Numbered from the stretch's first letter, positions 27,441-36,923 are shown. The stretch: 64,000 nucleotides of DNA from JAJRAG01 sp050010535 (GCA_050010535.1 JBEKKT010000001.1:20140-84139); one strand, 5' to 3'. A program made the numbers and translations. Notes: generated from the sequence alone by a model not told the origin.

Positions 27441-30397
27441 GTCTCTCCTCCGAGCAAGGCGTTGATAGCCTCCGTAAGCTGGCCGTCGGTAAAACCTTTA
27501 GCCTCGATGGCGTTCGAAGGGCAGGAGACGGCGCAGACGCCGCACCCCTTACACAGCAATGGGTTGATCTCAGAGACCTTCCGATTTCCGACTACATTGA
27601 GTCTGACGGCGCCGAACTTGCACAGCGCTTCGCATTCTCCACAGCCCCTGCACCTCTCGTTATCAACCATGCAAACGATCGGCGATGACAGAAGCGATTT
27701 CTTGCACAGGATCGACGAGGCTTTCGCCGCCGCAGCCGACCCTTGAATAATAGACTCGTTCGCAGTCATGGGACACTGAGCGCAGCCCGCTACGTATATA
27801 CCATCAATGGCGAACTCGACAGGGGCCAGCTTGGGGTGTCTCTCGAGGAAGAATCCCTCACGCGAGACCGGGACCTTCAGAATCCTACTAAGCTCCGCGA
27901 TCGAAGCGGATGGCGTCATGCCGATTCCCAAAACTACTAGATCCGTCGGAAGAGACAGGTCGCCATCGACAGAGGAATGGACTTCCAGTCTTCCCGCATT
28001 CATTCTAGGTATCTCATCGTACTGGAAGAATCGAACGCCCTCTTGGCACGCTTTCTTGTAGAGCTCCTCCGCCCCTCTCTGGAAGAACATCAGGTCCCTG
28101 TACAATACGTTCACTTCCTTACCCTCATGTCGGAGTGCGAGGGCCTGTTCTAGAGTCTTCAGGCAGCAGAATCGCGAGCATCCGAAACGCTCGTTCCGAA
28201 CCCCAATGCACTGAACAAAAGACACCCTGGCCGGGATCACATCACTGCTTCCGAGCATCCCGTCGAGGGCGACGCTAGTCACGGCGCCGGCGATGTTGAG
28301 GTCGCCGACCGGAGCGGGGTCACCACCCGGAGCGAGGATGATTACTGCCGCCACCAACTCCGTCCCGTCAGACAATATGATCCGGAAGTTCCCAACGGAA
28401 CCTTCGACGCTGTCCACGTGAGTGCCAGTCATCACGCGGACTCCTCGCATACCGGTAAAGTCGACCAGCTTTCTCGTCAAAGGAGCGGCTCGGATGCCAT
28501 TCGTGACCTCCTGAGTCGACGCCATGAGACCCCCGAGCCCGTCAGATTTCTCGATTAGGGTTACCTCATGACCTTGAACAGCCAGGTCCGTTGCAGCGAC
28601 CATTCCTGCCAACCCACCGCCCACAACCAGAGCACTCCGCCTCAGTGAGATAGGGATGGGTTGCAACGGTTCTAGAAGGGTGGCCTTGGCCACTCCCATT
28701 CGCACCAGCTCCGCCGCCTTCCTCGTCGCCTCCTCCGGCTCGTGCCTGTGCACCCAGGAGCACTGGTCCCGGATGTTGACCATTTCCAAAAGATACGGAT
28801 TGAGACCCGCCTTTGCGAGTGTGGAACGGAATATCGGCTCGTGTGTTCGCGGCGAACAGGAGGCGACGACCACCCTGTTGAGCCGTTCTTCCTCGATCTT
28901 CTTCGCGATGTCACCCAATGCGCTCTCGGAGCATGAGAAAAGGTTCTCTTCCGCAAGCACGACGCAGGGAAGCCTCTTCGCCGACGCCACCACCGCAGGA
29001 ACGTCAACGACCGATGCGATATTCGTTCCGCACCTGCACACGAATACACCTACACGGAGGTCCTCTTGAGTAACATCTCTGAACGATTCGACGTCGACAT
29101 CGGTCGGCTCTCTGTTCGGGAAGAGCGAAAGCGTCTGTGCCGCCGCCGCTGAGGCTTCGCACACGCTGTCTGGAATGTCCTTCGGTCCTGTCGAACATCC
29201 GGCAGCGAAAATTCCTTTCTTCGTCGTCTGGACCGGTCTTCCATCGGCGAGGGCAACCTCTAGGAATCCATCCTCGCCCACCGCGATACCGAGAGCTCCT
29301 GCCAATTCGCTTAGACCCTTGGATGGCACGGCGGCCATAGCGAGAACGACCATCTCTGCGTCGATGATCTCGATCTCTCCTGATGTGACGTCTTCAACCT
29401 TGATCTGGAGACCAGTTTCGTCTCCAGACACCTCGGCCACTCTGCCCTTGAGGAACTTCACCCCCTCCTCCCTGGCCCTGTCTCGGTACCGGTCGAAGTC
29501 CTTTCCATAGGTTCGCAGATCGATGTAGCAGATGCGAATGCTGTCAATCGAAGGCTCATGCTCCAGCGCAACGAGCGCTTGCTTTATCGACGCCATGCAA
29601 CAGAATCTTGAACAGTGAGCGCAGAACCGTGAATCCCGCGAACCGATGCACTGCGCGAAGACGATCGAGCGCGGAGGTCTCTCCTTTCCAGGCACCACGA
29701 GCTTTCCGCCGGTAGGTCCGGAGGGGCTAAGGAGCCGTTCGAACTCCAAGCCTGTGAGAACGCCCGGATGCACGCCATGACCATAGCTCGCTAGTAGACA
29801 GGGGTCGAGCTGGTCGTATCCAGTGGCGACGATGACTGCACCCACCTCGATCTCCTCCACCGACTCGGACATCTCGAAGTCGACCGCGCCGGCAGGGCAG
29901 ACCCTCTTGCAAATGCCGCAACGACCCTTCGTCAGGAAAAGACAGCGCTCCGGGTCGATGGCGTACTTGAGAGGGACAGCCTGCGCGAATGGAATGAAAA
30001 TGGATCTCCTCTCACCGAGCTCCATGTCGAACTCGCTCGGCACTCTCGTCGGGCACTTCTCCGCACAGATACCGCACCCGACGCACTTCTCCTCCCTAAC
30101 GTATCTGGGTCTGTGACGGATTGTAAGCACGAAATCAGGGCTCTCGCCTTCCAAACGCGTGACCTCAGACAGCGTCATGGTTTTTATGAGAGGATGCCTG
30201 GAGGCCTCGACCAGCTTTGGGGAAAGTATGCAGGTGGAACAATCGTTGGTAGGGAATGTCTTATCTAGCTGCGCCATCCGACCACCGAGGCTCGGGCTGC
30301 GCTCGATGATGTATGCCTGAATACCGGCGTTGGCGACATCCAACGCAGCCTGAACACCCGCTATCCCTCCCCCGACGACCGCAACAGCCGCTGGCAT
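27437..30397 (-). CDS. hdrA: Double-module HdrA (HdrA-HdrA fusion)
   Basis: About 986 residues, well above the usual 650. The first module (1-445) has FAD motif VVGGGIAGVQAAL, the HdrA signature TFPTNDCSTCILSPK, a CVGCGICAEKCP cluster motif and CGICKRVCP. The second begins near 450 with the HdrA N-terminal cluster domain (VFVCRCGTNIASV, SCSPRTHEPIF). It then has a second FAD motif VVGGGLAGMVAA and ends with two cluster motifs (CRGCGECEALC, CKGCGVCAVSCP). ATG at 30397 follows GGAG; a TTG at 30442 lies on the promoter element. HdrA is the flavin-bifurcating subunit; two FAD sites suggest more than one branch point or a dimer in one chain. Confidence 0.9.
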   Translation of the reverse strand: MPAAVAVVGGGIAGVQAALDVANAGIQAYIIERSPSLGGRMAQLDKTFPTNDCSTCILSPKLVEASRHPLIKTMTLSEVTRLEGESPDFVLTIRHRPRYVREEKCVGCGICAEKCPTRVPSEFDMELGERRSIFIPFAQAVPLKYAIDPERCLFLTKGRCGICKRVCPAGAVDFEMSESVEEIEVGAVIVATGYDQLDPCLLASYGHGVHPGVLTGLEFERLLSPSGPTGGKLVVPGKERPPRSIVFAQCIGSRDSRFCAHCSRFCCMASIKQALVALEHEPSIDSIRICYIDLRTYGKDFDRYRDRAREEGVKFLKGRVAEVSGDETGLQIKVEDVTSGEIEIIDAEMVVLAMAAVPSKGLSELAGALGIAVGEDGFLEVALADGRPVQTTKKGIFAAGCSTGPKDIPDSVCEASAAAAQTLSLFPNREPTDVDVESFRDVTQEDLRVGVFVCRCGTNIASVVDVPAVVASAKRLPCVVLAEENLFSCSESALGDIAKKIEEERLNRVVVASCSPRTHEPIFRSTLAKAGLNPYLLEMVNIRDQCSWVHRHEPEEATRKAAELVRMGVAKATLLEPLQPIPISLRRSALVVGGGLAGMVAATDLAVQGHEVTLIEKSDGLGGLMASTQEVTNGIRAAPLTRKLVDFTGMRGVRVMTGTHVDSVEGSVGNFRIILSDGTELVAAVIILAPGGDPAPVGDLNIAGAVTSVALDGMLGSSDVIPARVSFVQCIGVRNERFGCSRFCCLKTLEQALALRHEGKEVNVLYRDLMFFQRGAEELYKKACQEGVRFFQYDEIPRMNAGRLEVHSSVDGDLSLPTDLVVLGIGMTPSASIAELSRILKVPVSREGFFLERHPKLAPVEFAIDGIYVAGCAQCPMTANESIIQGSAAAAKASSILCKKSLLSSPIVCMVDNERCRGCGECEALCKFGAVRLNVVGNRKVSEINPLLCKGCGVCAVSCPSNAIEAKGFTDGQLTEAINALLGGET

Positions 30398-30439
30398 CAG
30401 ATTCTGCTCCAGAACTTGGTCGTTGTAGGCATCACAGTC

Positions 30440-30450
30440 CAAAAAACCTT
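30440..30450 (-). promoter_or_regulatory. TATA-like promoter of the hdrA operon
   Basis: Minus-strand AAGGTTTTTTG about 45 bases before the hdrA ATG. Transcription would begin near 30418 and leave a short leader with the GGAG ribosome site. The 260 bases further upstream hold no gene I can support. Confidence 0.5.
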
Positions 30451-30704
30451 TCTACGTCAGAAATCGGCATTCAAAACTCGTCTGGCTCGCCGAAGCGCTC
30501 GTCCGTCTTCTTCCTTGCCCGTTCCCCAACGCCCGTGCACCGCTGCGCGGGCCCTTTCCAATTTTTCATGCAATGTCAGGAGAAGGACTGGGCTCAAGGA
30601 GATTCGGAGTAATCGACTGCCTCCTTCTTCCATTGACGTCCACATGCCCGTTCTTGAGGTCCCGAGTGAGTTGAAAATGACCCTGTCTTGTCATTTATGA
30701 TTTT

Positions 30705-31005
30705 TCACTTACCTAAGCTTTCTAACGCTTCCTGAGCGAAATTTAGAGATGGGTCGATTTTTATCGCTTGCTTAAGCAGCGAACGGGCTTTCTGAACATT
30801 ACCAATCTTTTTCATTATTAATCCTAAAGTACCAATCGCAGGTGCAAAACCTGGATCGATTTCAAGAGCCTTAGTAACGGCTTCCTCTGCTTTATCATAA
30901 GATTTGGCATGTATGAAGCACGATGCAAGACTCGTGTAGTTCGAGGGATTTCTTCCGCCGCGATCCATACTTTTTCGCCAGGTTCTTCAAGTCGTCATCA
31001 TTCAT
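30705..31005 (-). pseudogene. TPR protein, apparently frameshifted near its start
   Basis: An 87-residue frame (30705-30968) contains two TPR-type repeats (AEEAVTKALEIDPGFAPAIG, ARSLLKQAIKIDPS). It has no ribosome site of its own. Just upstream, an ATG at 31005 follows a strong GGAGGGGAGAGG and reads MNDDDLKNLAKKY in another frame, then drifts into unlikely sequence. Joining the frames near 30965 gives one smooth 100-residue protein. The TPR part is unusually A/T-rich compared with its neighbours. One indel, or an assembly error, would explain it. Confidence 0.5.
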
Positions 31006-31307
31006 CCTCTCCCCTCCACTCAGTGAACCTTGGATGGTATGAGTGTTGAATACGTTAAGCAAATGCCCAATGACGGTCCTCCCTCGTCACGGACCTACAA
31101 GAATCTAGATTTGATGACCTTGGGCCCACCGTTTTTCCATTATGTTATCCGGAGTCCCATAGAACAAGATTTCCGTGAGTCTGGTGCAACACTAGAGGAT
31201 GAAATGTTGCGTTTCTTCCTCGATTCCGCCTCCAGCTTCTAAAGAGACACAATGATAATGTAACACCATGTAACCACAGAAATACAAAATGTTGCATATC
31301 TTCCATC

Positions 31308-31421
31308 ATGGGGTCTCGTGACAACGCCCTCGACGATCAGGAGCTTGAGCAGCTCCTCGTAGCCTTCGACCCGAAGAGGCCTAAGGAGCGCATATTGTCT
31401 GCTCGATCAAATTCCTCTTAA
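31308..31421 (+). pseudogene. Short frame resembling the start of an integrase domain
   Basis: A 37-codon frame, MGSRDNALDDQELEQLLVAF and so on, with amphipathic acidic helix content like the region before the catalytic domain of tyrosine recombinases. It stops after SARSNSS. The resemblance is slight; it could also be an independent micro-ORF. Confidence 0.2.
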
Positions 31422-31577
31422 TCGCTAGATGCTGTGTTGGTGTTTTGAACGTCTTAAGGCGAATTCTGCGTTTTTTCTTAACTCCCACTTAAGCAATGAC
31501 GAATAGCAGCCGCTCGAACGCAACCAATCGGTTCTTAACTTCCTAACTCTCGCTTCCCGATGCCTGTTGGGAAGGCG

Positions 31578-31739
31578 TCAAAGCATCGCGCAACGCGCAG
31601 AAATCGGTTTCATATTGCTTCGAACGGCTCTTCTCTTCTCGTCAACAGAGAGGGACTGTGCCAAGACTAGCCCGCCCATCGGGGTTTTAACATATGTGGG
31701 GCCCGCTTCGTCTGAGTATTTTCTAGTGAAATCAGTCAT
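31578..31739 (-). CDS. Possible 53-residue protein
   Basis: A complete short frame from ATG at 31739: MTDFTRKYSDEAGPTYVKT, then PMGGLVLAQSLSVDEKRRAV, ending ISARCAML. Amino-acid make-up is protein-like and it lies in otherwise empty DNA. There is no clear ribosome site; an ACATATCT element about 35 bases upstream could be a promoter. No family recognised. Confidence 0.3.
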   Translation of the reverse strand: MTDFTRKYSDEAGPTYVKTPMGGLVLAQSLSVDEKRRAVRSNMKPISARCAML

Positions 31740-32123
31740 TTTTGGTCTACAGGCGGATTCGTCGAAAGATATGTCTTCACGTTAGTCTCAAGATTCGACT
31801 TCGACTCAATACTACACCTGATCCTGCGCCGCAACAAATACTTGACATCTGGAGATTAAGCGTACATCGGGGCGCCGATTTTGCTCGATCACCTTCACGC
31901 GTCTGCTACCGATGCAGAGATGAAACCGAACAAAGCGTATTGACGATCGCGTTAGATCGCAGATTAGCAGATCGGGTACCCTGTTTCGGTTCTTAAGACG
32001 TTAACAATCATTTGTAAATCTGTAGTCGCTCCCCACGGGATTCGGTGTTCTCAAAGATGAACCGCACAAGTGCTCGGTTGTTTTTGAGCAGCTCTGTTAT
32101 CTTGTTATCGAAGGAGATAATAA

Positions 32124-32389
32124 TGCAGGAAGGCCGGCATCAAGAACATCGCCGCTCCGAGAAAGATGAAGGAAGGAAGGGTTGAAAAGAAGAGTTTCAA
32201 GATCTGCTCGGAGATGAGTCCTTGCAAAGGTAGGACGTCCGCAGGGCCATCGAGAGCGGTGAATACCCGGACATTCTGTTGGTTAAGGACGGTGTCAAGA
32301 ACTTGAATCCCTCAAGACACAGAGTCCCACGCTCAAGAGTGAATCTCCGCTCTTCCTCTTCCAGGTCCGACTCATCTTTTTCTTACTGA
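32124..32389 (+). pseudogene. Broken coding remnant
   Basis: One frame reads AGIKNIAAPRKMKEGRVEKK from 32133. A second, one frame away, reads DVRRAIESGEYPDILLVKDG from 32234 to a stop at 32389. Both look coding and would join with one indel near 32230. No family recognised. Confidence 0.25.
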
Positions 32390-32489
32390 AGAGCATCAAC
32401 CGTGATCTTGTTGCACAGATGGATGTTCGTTTCTGAAACTCTGCCCTTTGAGGCGTAACTGCCAATCAGGCCCTATGCAGACGGATTCT

Positions 32490-32922
32490 TCACCCATGTG
32501 AGTGTATTACTGCGACGCACCAATCGTTCTTACATCTGCAGACTGAAACAGGAAATGCTAAACCACCGAGCCCCGATATTCCATCGTGCGTAGGATAATA
32601 GACGACTCCGTTTTGACTCAATCTCAAGAAGAACTCGATGAGACTGGTGGGCATGTATCCTCGTTGGCTAATCTTGTGTTCGATTCGAAACATGTTTCCA
32701 TTGAGTCTCGTCGACGAATCGTATGTCGTAGAACGCTCTCCTCTTGAGCGCTTCCACCAACCATATCCAGGAGTGCGAGGATCCTGGCCCGATGTAGATC
32801 GCGATCCTCGACACGCTGGACTGATGCCTTAGATTCGACTCCCGGCATTCCCCGGCGGAAACGATCTTCATCGTGCCACAGAAAAGACTGAATGATGAGC
32901 GATACAAAAAGGTTTTTAACAA
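32490..32922 (-). pseudogene. Remnant of a BPL_N-like (GATase-fold) protein
   Basis: The frame 32668-32922 contains RIAIYIGPGSSHSWIWLVEA followed by FYDIRFVDE. This resembles the first strand and helix of the amidotransferase-like domain found at the N-terminus of some biotin ligases and in stand-alone BPL_N proteins. It then stops early. An overlapping frame (32490-32693) continues with GYMPTSLIEFFLRLSQNG. No full domain can be read without frame changes, so it is likely a decayed gene. Confidence 0.35.
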
Positions 32923-32972
32923 ACCCCGGATAAAGGCTAAAAGGACATCTGCGTTTCAGGGAGTGGGACTCC

Positions 32973-33674
32973 ATGAAGATCGTCGGATTCGCCAAGACAT
33001 CGCTCCTCGACTGGGATGGGTGCGTTGCCGCCACGGTATACATCGCGGGTTGCAACTTCCGCTGTCCTTTCTGCCACAACAGGGACCTCGTATTGAACCC
33101 CGAGAACCTTGAGGAGATACCCCTGACCAAGGTCCAGGGATACCTAGAATCCAACAAGGAGTTCCTGGACGGCATTGTGATCACCGGGGGAGAGCCGACG
33201 ATACACGCTGAGCTTCCCAATTTCGTTAAGGTACTGAGAGATAGTGGCATGGAGATTAAGCTCGACACGAACGGCAGCAATCCGGAAATGATCGAGGACC
33301 TTCTCGATGCGGGGCTGCTCAACTACATCGCAATGGACCTGAAGAGTCCGGTGAACTCGAAGTACTCCGACTTGATTGGAGTGAGCGCCCCACTCGAGAA
33401 GATCAAGAAATCGATATTGCTCATCATGGATTCCTCGATCGACTACGAGTTCAGAACGACGGTCGTTCCGGTTCTTCTGACGGAGAAAGAAATCGAAGCG
33501 ATGGCGGCGTATATCGGTGGCGCGAGGAAATATACGCTGCAACAGTTCAGACCGAAGAACACCATCGACACGAATCTCACTGTCATCGATCCGTATCCGA
33601 CCGAGAGGTTGCAGGGTATGGCGGATATTGCCAGGCAGTACGTGAAGAAGGTAGTCGTGAGAGGAGAGATCTAG
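32973..33674 (+). CDS. Radical SAM protein, anaerobic ribonucleotide reductase activator-like
   Basis: Protein of 233 residues with the radical SAM cluster motif CNFRCPFC (residues 27-34), GGEPTIH near 72, and KLDTNGSNP near 98. It matches the archaeal NrdG-like group, which makes the glycyl radical on class III ribonucleotide reductase. No nrdD is present in the window, so the partner is unproven. An AAAGGTTTTTAAC element lies about 55 bases upstream. Confidence 0.8.
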   Translation: MKIVGFAKTSLLDWDGCVAATVYIAGCNFRCPFCHNRDLVLNPENLEEIPLTKVQGYLESNKEFLDGIVITGGEPTIHAELPNFVKVLRDSGMEIKLDTNGSNPEMIEDLLDAGLLNYIAMDLKSPVNSKYSDLIGVSAPLEKIKKSILLIMDSSIDYEFRTTVVPVLLTEKEIEAMAAYIGGARKYTLQQFRPKNTIDTNLTVIDPYPTERLQGMADIARQYVKKVVVRGEI

Positions 33675-33789
33675 AGGACATTATCGGATTCGAGAACATC
33701 GTCCAATGTTTTTAGTACCCCCCTTCCTCTTAATTCAAGCTTAGAATGAAATACGACCTACCCAAATCTGATCCTTGGAGGAGGTCCGA

Positions 33790-34503
33790 TTGACATCAAA
33801 TGAGAGACTTAAGACGTATGTTGAGGGTTTCGACAAGATACTGGAAGGCGGTGTTCCAGCCGGACAAGTTGTTCTCGTATCCGGGACACCTGGAACGATG
33901 AAGTCGTCCCTGACATACTACATGCTCTACCACCACGCAAAAGAGAACGGTAGGACCGGCGTCTACGTTACGTTGGAACAGTCGAGAGAGAGCCTCGTCC
34001 GCCAGATGGAGAAGATGGGGATGAAGGCGAAGGACGTCGGAGAAAAGCTGAACGTCCTGGACCTGGGCCTCATACGGAAGAAGCTTAAGCAGATCTCTGG
34101 CGGCGGCTCATGGATGCAGGTCTTCAAGTCGTACCTCGAGAACCTGAAAGAGAACCTGAAGTACGATCTCCTTGCAATCGATTCCCTGGACGTGCTCGAG
34201 ACCATGGCCGACATAGAGAACCGCAGGACCGAACTCTTCTACCTCTTCGATTGGTTGAGAGGGCTCGATGCAACTGTACTCCTCATCTCGGAGGCGTCTC
34301 CTGAGAAGATACTAGAAGGCTCTTTCGCTGAAGGCTATCTTTCGGATGGCATCATATCGCTCAAGATGCAGGTTGTTAGGGAAGTGGAGACCCAGAGGCG
34401 TATCAGATGCGTCAAGATGAGGGAGACGAATCACGATCCTTCGTACTTTTCTCTTCTCTTCACTGGAGGCAAGTTCCAGGTTACTAAAGTGATAAGCGAA
34501 TGA
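33790..34503 (+). CDS. KaiC-like RecA-superfamily ATPase 1
   Basis: About 237 residues, one KaiC-type domain. Walker A is SGTPGTMKSS near 32, a conserved VTLEQSRESLVRQMEKMGM follows near 63, and Walker B is LAIDSLDVLE near 130. A late arginine region RRIRCVKMRETNHD matches KaiC-family C-termini. The TTG at 33790 is five bases after GGAGGAGGT; an earlier TTG at 33775 overlaps that site. It is the first of three tandem paralogues and 14 bases precede the next. Probably a signalling or scaffold ATPase; function unknown. Confidence 0.82.
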   Translation: MTSNERLKTYVEGFDKILEGGVPAGQVVLVSGTPGTMKSSLTYYMLYHHAKENGRTGVYVTLEQSRESLVRQMEKMGMKAKDVGEKLNVLDLGLIRKKLKQISGGGSWMQVFKSYLENLKENLKYDLLAIDSLDVLETMADIENRRTELFYLFDWLRGLDATVLLISEASPEKILEGSFAEGYLSDGIISLKMQVVREVETQRRIRCVKMRETNHDPSYFSLLFTGGKFQVTKVISE

Positions 34504-34517
34504 CGCCTGGTGTCTGA

Positions 34518-36035
34518 ATGGCGAAGAGATTCGAATGTCCTAGATGCGGCGCCGGTGTAAGACCTGACGATACACAATGTGGGCGCTGCGGCGAGGTCCT
34601 TGTCGAGGAGGACGGCATTGAGACTAGATCCACCCAGTTGCCTTCGACGGTAACAGTTGAGAAGGTAATTAGTGAGGAGCAGACATCGATACGTCTCGGA
34701 CAGTCTGACTACCTTTCGATCTCAAGGCAGAAGAAGCTTCTTGAAGAAAGAGAACTCGATCTCGTAAGGCGAAGCAAGGAGCTCGCCGACAGGGAAACCC
34801 AGATCCTAGCATCGATTGAAAACCTCGAGAAAGATACGAAATCACTGGAGGAATCGGTCAGGAGGTTCGAGGCCGACGACATGGGTCTTAGAGAAAGGGA
34901 GGAAGCCCTGAAGGAGAAAGAAGCGGAGTTGGAAGCGCTGGCGGCGAAGCTCGACAAAGGCATGAAGGATCTGGAGACGTGCAATCGGGCCGCTGAGGAC
35001 AATGCACTCGCGTCGGAAGGACTCGATAGACTGTTCACTCTCCGAGAGGACTGCGAGAGGACGCTCAGAGAAGATAGAAAGCGCCTCCGAAAGCAGGTCG
35101 AGGAAGATCTGAAGGCTCGCCTCGAGAGAATGGATCAGATGGAGGAGCAGCTCAAAGCCGCCCCGGCCAGTCTGGGAGAGAAGGAGGCGGCGGAAGGGAG
35201 AGTCTCGGCCGTTGCCTTCGGCGTGAGATCTGAGAGCGAAGCAATCGACGATGCTACCATACGGAATCTGATCCGGGACATCGATAAGGAGCTCAGAGAA
35301 CAGGTCGCATCAGCACCAAAGGGAACGAAAGAACAGAGAATACAGACCCACATCGAGAAGTTGGATGCGATTCTCGACGGCGGGATACCCTCGCACTATA
35401 TCGTTCTGTTGAACGGCACGGCCGGGTCTATGAAGTCGACGATCGCCTATCACATGCTGCACTACAACGCTGTCAAGAATGGGATCAGGGGAATGTACTT
35501 CTCCCTCGAGCAAACGAGGGATTCATTGATACGTCAGATGGAGCACCTCGGAATGCTGAGAGAAGAGTCGAAAGAGAACATGATGGTCGTCGACATGGTT
35601 GATCTCAGAAAATCGATGAAGGAAAAAGAAGGAGACTGGCGCGACATCCTCCTGAGATATGTGAAGAACGTCTACGCCAAGAAGAGCTTCGATCTGTTCG
35701 TATTAGATTCGCTCGAGTCGTTCAAAGCGCTGACGGAATTCGAACTCACGAGGTCTGACCTCAAGGACCTCTTCGACTGGTTCAATTCGATGAACCTGAC
35801 AACACTACTGATCTCCGAGAGGACCATGGACTCTCTCCTTGAGGAAGAAGAGGACGAGTTATATCTGGCCGACGGGGCCATCGACCTCATTATGAAGGAG
35901 GTCGAACACGGCAAGGTCCAAAGGTGGCTAAGGTGCATGAAGATGAGGGGCGTCAACGTCGACACACGGTACTACGCTTTTTATCACGACGTGGAACAGT
36001 TCAACCTTTCGGTGCCCCTGGTCGGGACATCCTGA
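34518..36035 (+). CDS. KaiC-like ATPase 2 with zinc ribbon and coiled coil
   Basis: Protein of 505 residues. It has a zinc ribbon at the N-terminus (CPRCGAGV...CGRCGE), then a long coiled coil (about 75-245, many E/K/L heptads), then a KaiC-like domain from about 275. Walker A is LNGTAGSMKST, the SLEQTRDSLIRQMEHLG segment follows, and Walker B is FVLDSLESFK. The coiled coil suggests dimer or filament formation that the single-domain neighbours lack. It lies between them and is likely cotranscribed with the first. Confidence 0.82.
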   Translation: MAKRFECPRCGAGVRPDDTQCGRCGEVLVEEDGIETRSTQLPSTVTVEKVISEEQTSIRLGQSDYLSISRQKKLLEERELDLVRRSKELADRETQILASIENLEKDTKSLEESVRRFEADDMGLREREEALKEKEAELEALAAKLDKGMKDLETCNRAAEDNALASEGLDRLFTLREDCERTLREDRKRLRKQVEEDLKARLERMDQMEEQLKAAPASLGEKEAAEGRVSAVAFGVRSESEAIDDATIRNLIRDIDKELREQVASAPKGTKEQRIQTHIEKLDAILDGGIPSHYIVLLNGTAGSMKSTIAYHMLHYNAVKNGIRGMYFSLEQTRDSLIRQMEHLGMLREESKENMMVVDMVDLRKSMKEKEGDWRDILLRYVKNVYAKKSFDLFVLDSLESFKALTEFELTRSDLKDLFDWFNSMNLTTLLISERTMDSLLEEEEDELYLADGAIDLIMKEVEHGKVQRWLRCMKMRGVNVDTRYYAFYHDVEQFNLSVPLVGTS

Positions 36036-36115
36036 AGCGTGTGGAAATCAGATTTGCGAGACAGCGACGAAAAATTAAATAGCCTCAGACCACTTAACCG
36101 CTATCCGGGAGGATA

Positions 36116-36835
36116 ATGACAGCGCAGATCGAGCGGGTGCGGACGTTCATTCACAATTTTGACGAAAACCTGCAAGGGGGAATACCGAAAGGCCAGGTGG
36201 TTTTGATTACCGGCACCCCGGGCACGATGAAATCCTCCCTCGCGTATAGCATTCTCTACAGGAACGCGCTCGAGAACAAGATCAAGAGCGTGTACATGAC
36301 CCTCGAGCAATCGAGAGAGAACCTCATACAACAGATGGCGACGATGGGAATGGACGATGAGGCTGTGAAGGAGTATGTCCACGTTCTGGACCTGGGCCTT
36401 ATAAGGAAAAGCCTGACGCAGATCAGTGCGAAGGGGACTTGGCTTCAGGTCTTCAAAATGTATGCGGACAGCCTGAAGCACAGCATTGGATACGAGATCC
36501 TAATCCTGGACTCGCTGGATGTCCTTGAGATGGCCGCGCAGATGGGCGAGAGTCGACGCACGGAGCTGTTCTACCTGTTCGAATGGCTCAGGAATCTGGG
36601 TATCACATCCTTCCTGATCTCCGAGACTTCGCCGGAAGCGATGCTCGAGAACAAGTATGACGAAGGATACCTGGCGGACGGTGTGATAAGCCTCAAACTT
36701 CAGGAGATTGGCGAGACGGACATTCAGAGACGCATAAGGGCGGTCAAACTGAGAAGCACGAACCACAAGACCGGATACTTCTCTCTCCTGTTCAGTGACG
36801 GAGTGTTCCGCGCGACCCAGGTAATAACGGAATAG
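36116..36835 (+). CDS. KaiC-like RecA-superfamily ATPase 3
   Basis: Protein of 239 residues, close to the first paralogue. Walker A is TGTPGTMKSS, the MTLEQSRENLIQQMATMGM segment follows, and Walker B is LILDSLDVLE. AAAATTAAATAG about 40 bases upstream indicates its own promoter. The sequence GLIRKSLTQIS matches GLIRKKLKQIS in paralogue 1, so the two are recent duplicates; paralogue 2 is more distant. Confidence 0.82.
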   Translation: MTAQIERVRTFIHNFDENLQGGIPKGQVVLITGTPGTMKSSLAYSILYRNALENKIKSVYMTLEQSRENLIQQMATMGMDDEAVKEYVHVLDLGLIRKSLTQISAKGTWLQVFKMYADSLKHSIGYEILILDSLDVLEMAAQMGESRRTELFYLFEWLRNLGITSFLISETSPEAMLENKYDEGYLADGVISLKLQEIGETDIQRRIRAVKLRSTNHKTGYFSLLFSDGVFRATQVITE

Positions 36836-36888
36836 ACGGTTCGGCGGCGGTCTGAAGATGGAACGCGTTAGCCAGATAATACCGTCAA

Positions 36889-36898
36889 AGATTAATAG
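36889..36898 (+). promoter_or_regulatory. TATA-box promoter of tRNA-Val
   Basis: AGATTAATAG lies 26-35 bases before the tRNA, the standard spacing. Confidence 0.6.
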
Positions 36899-36923
36899 CA
36901 GGTAGATGTTTTTCCGATTTCAA

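Larger units (their letters stand above)
31006..32972. other. Gene-poor interval with decayed coding remnants
   Basis: Nearly 2 kb without a convincing full-length gene. It holds short frames and broken pieces, listed separately. A 67-codon plus-strand frame at 31039-31242 (ending EDEMLRFFLDSASSF) may be another small gene but matches nothing I know. Parts are more A/T-rich than the flanks. No inverted repeats or transposase were found. It looks like an old insertion or deletion scar. Confidence 0.5.

Noticed and set aside
32624..33322. A 232-codon minus-strand frame
   Set aside because: It runs across the well-supported NrdG-like gene on the other strand and has no family motif; it is a shadow frame.
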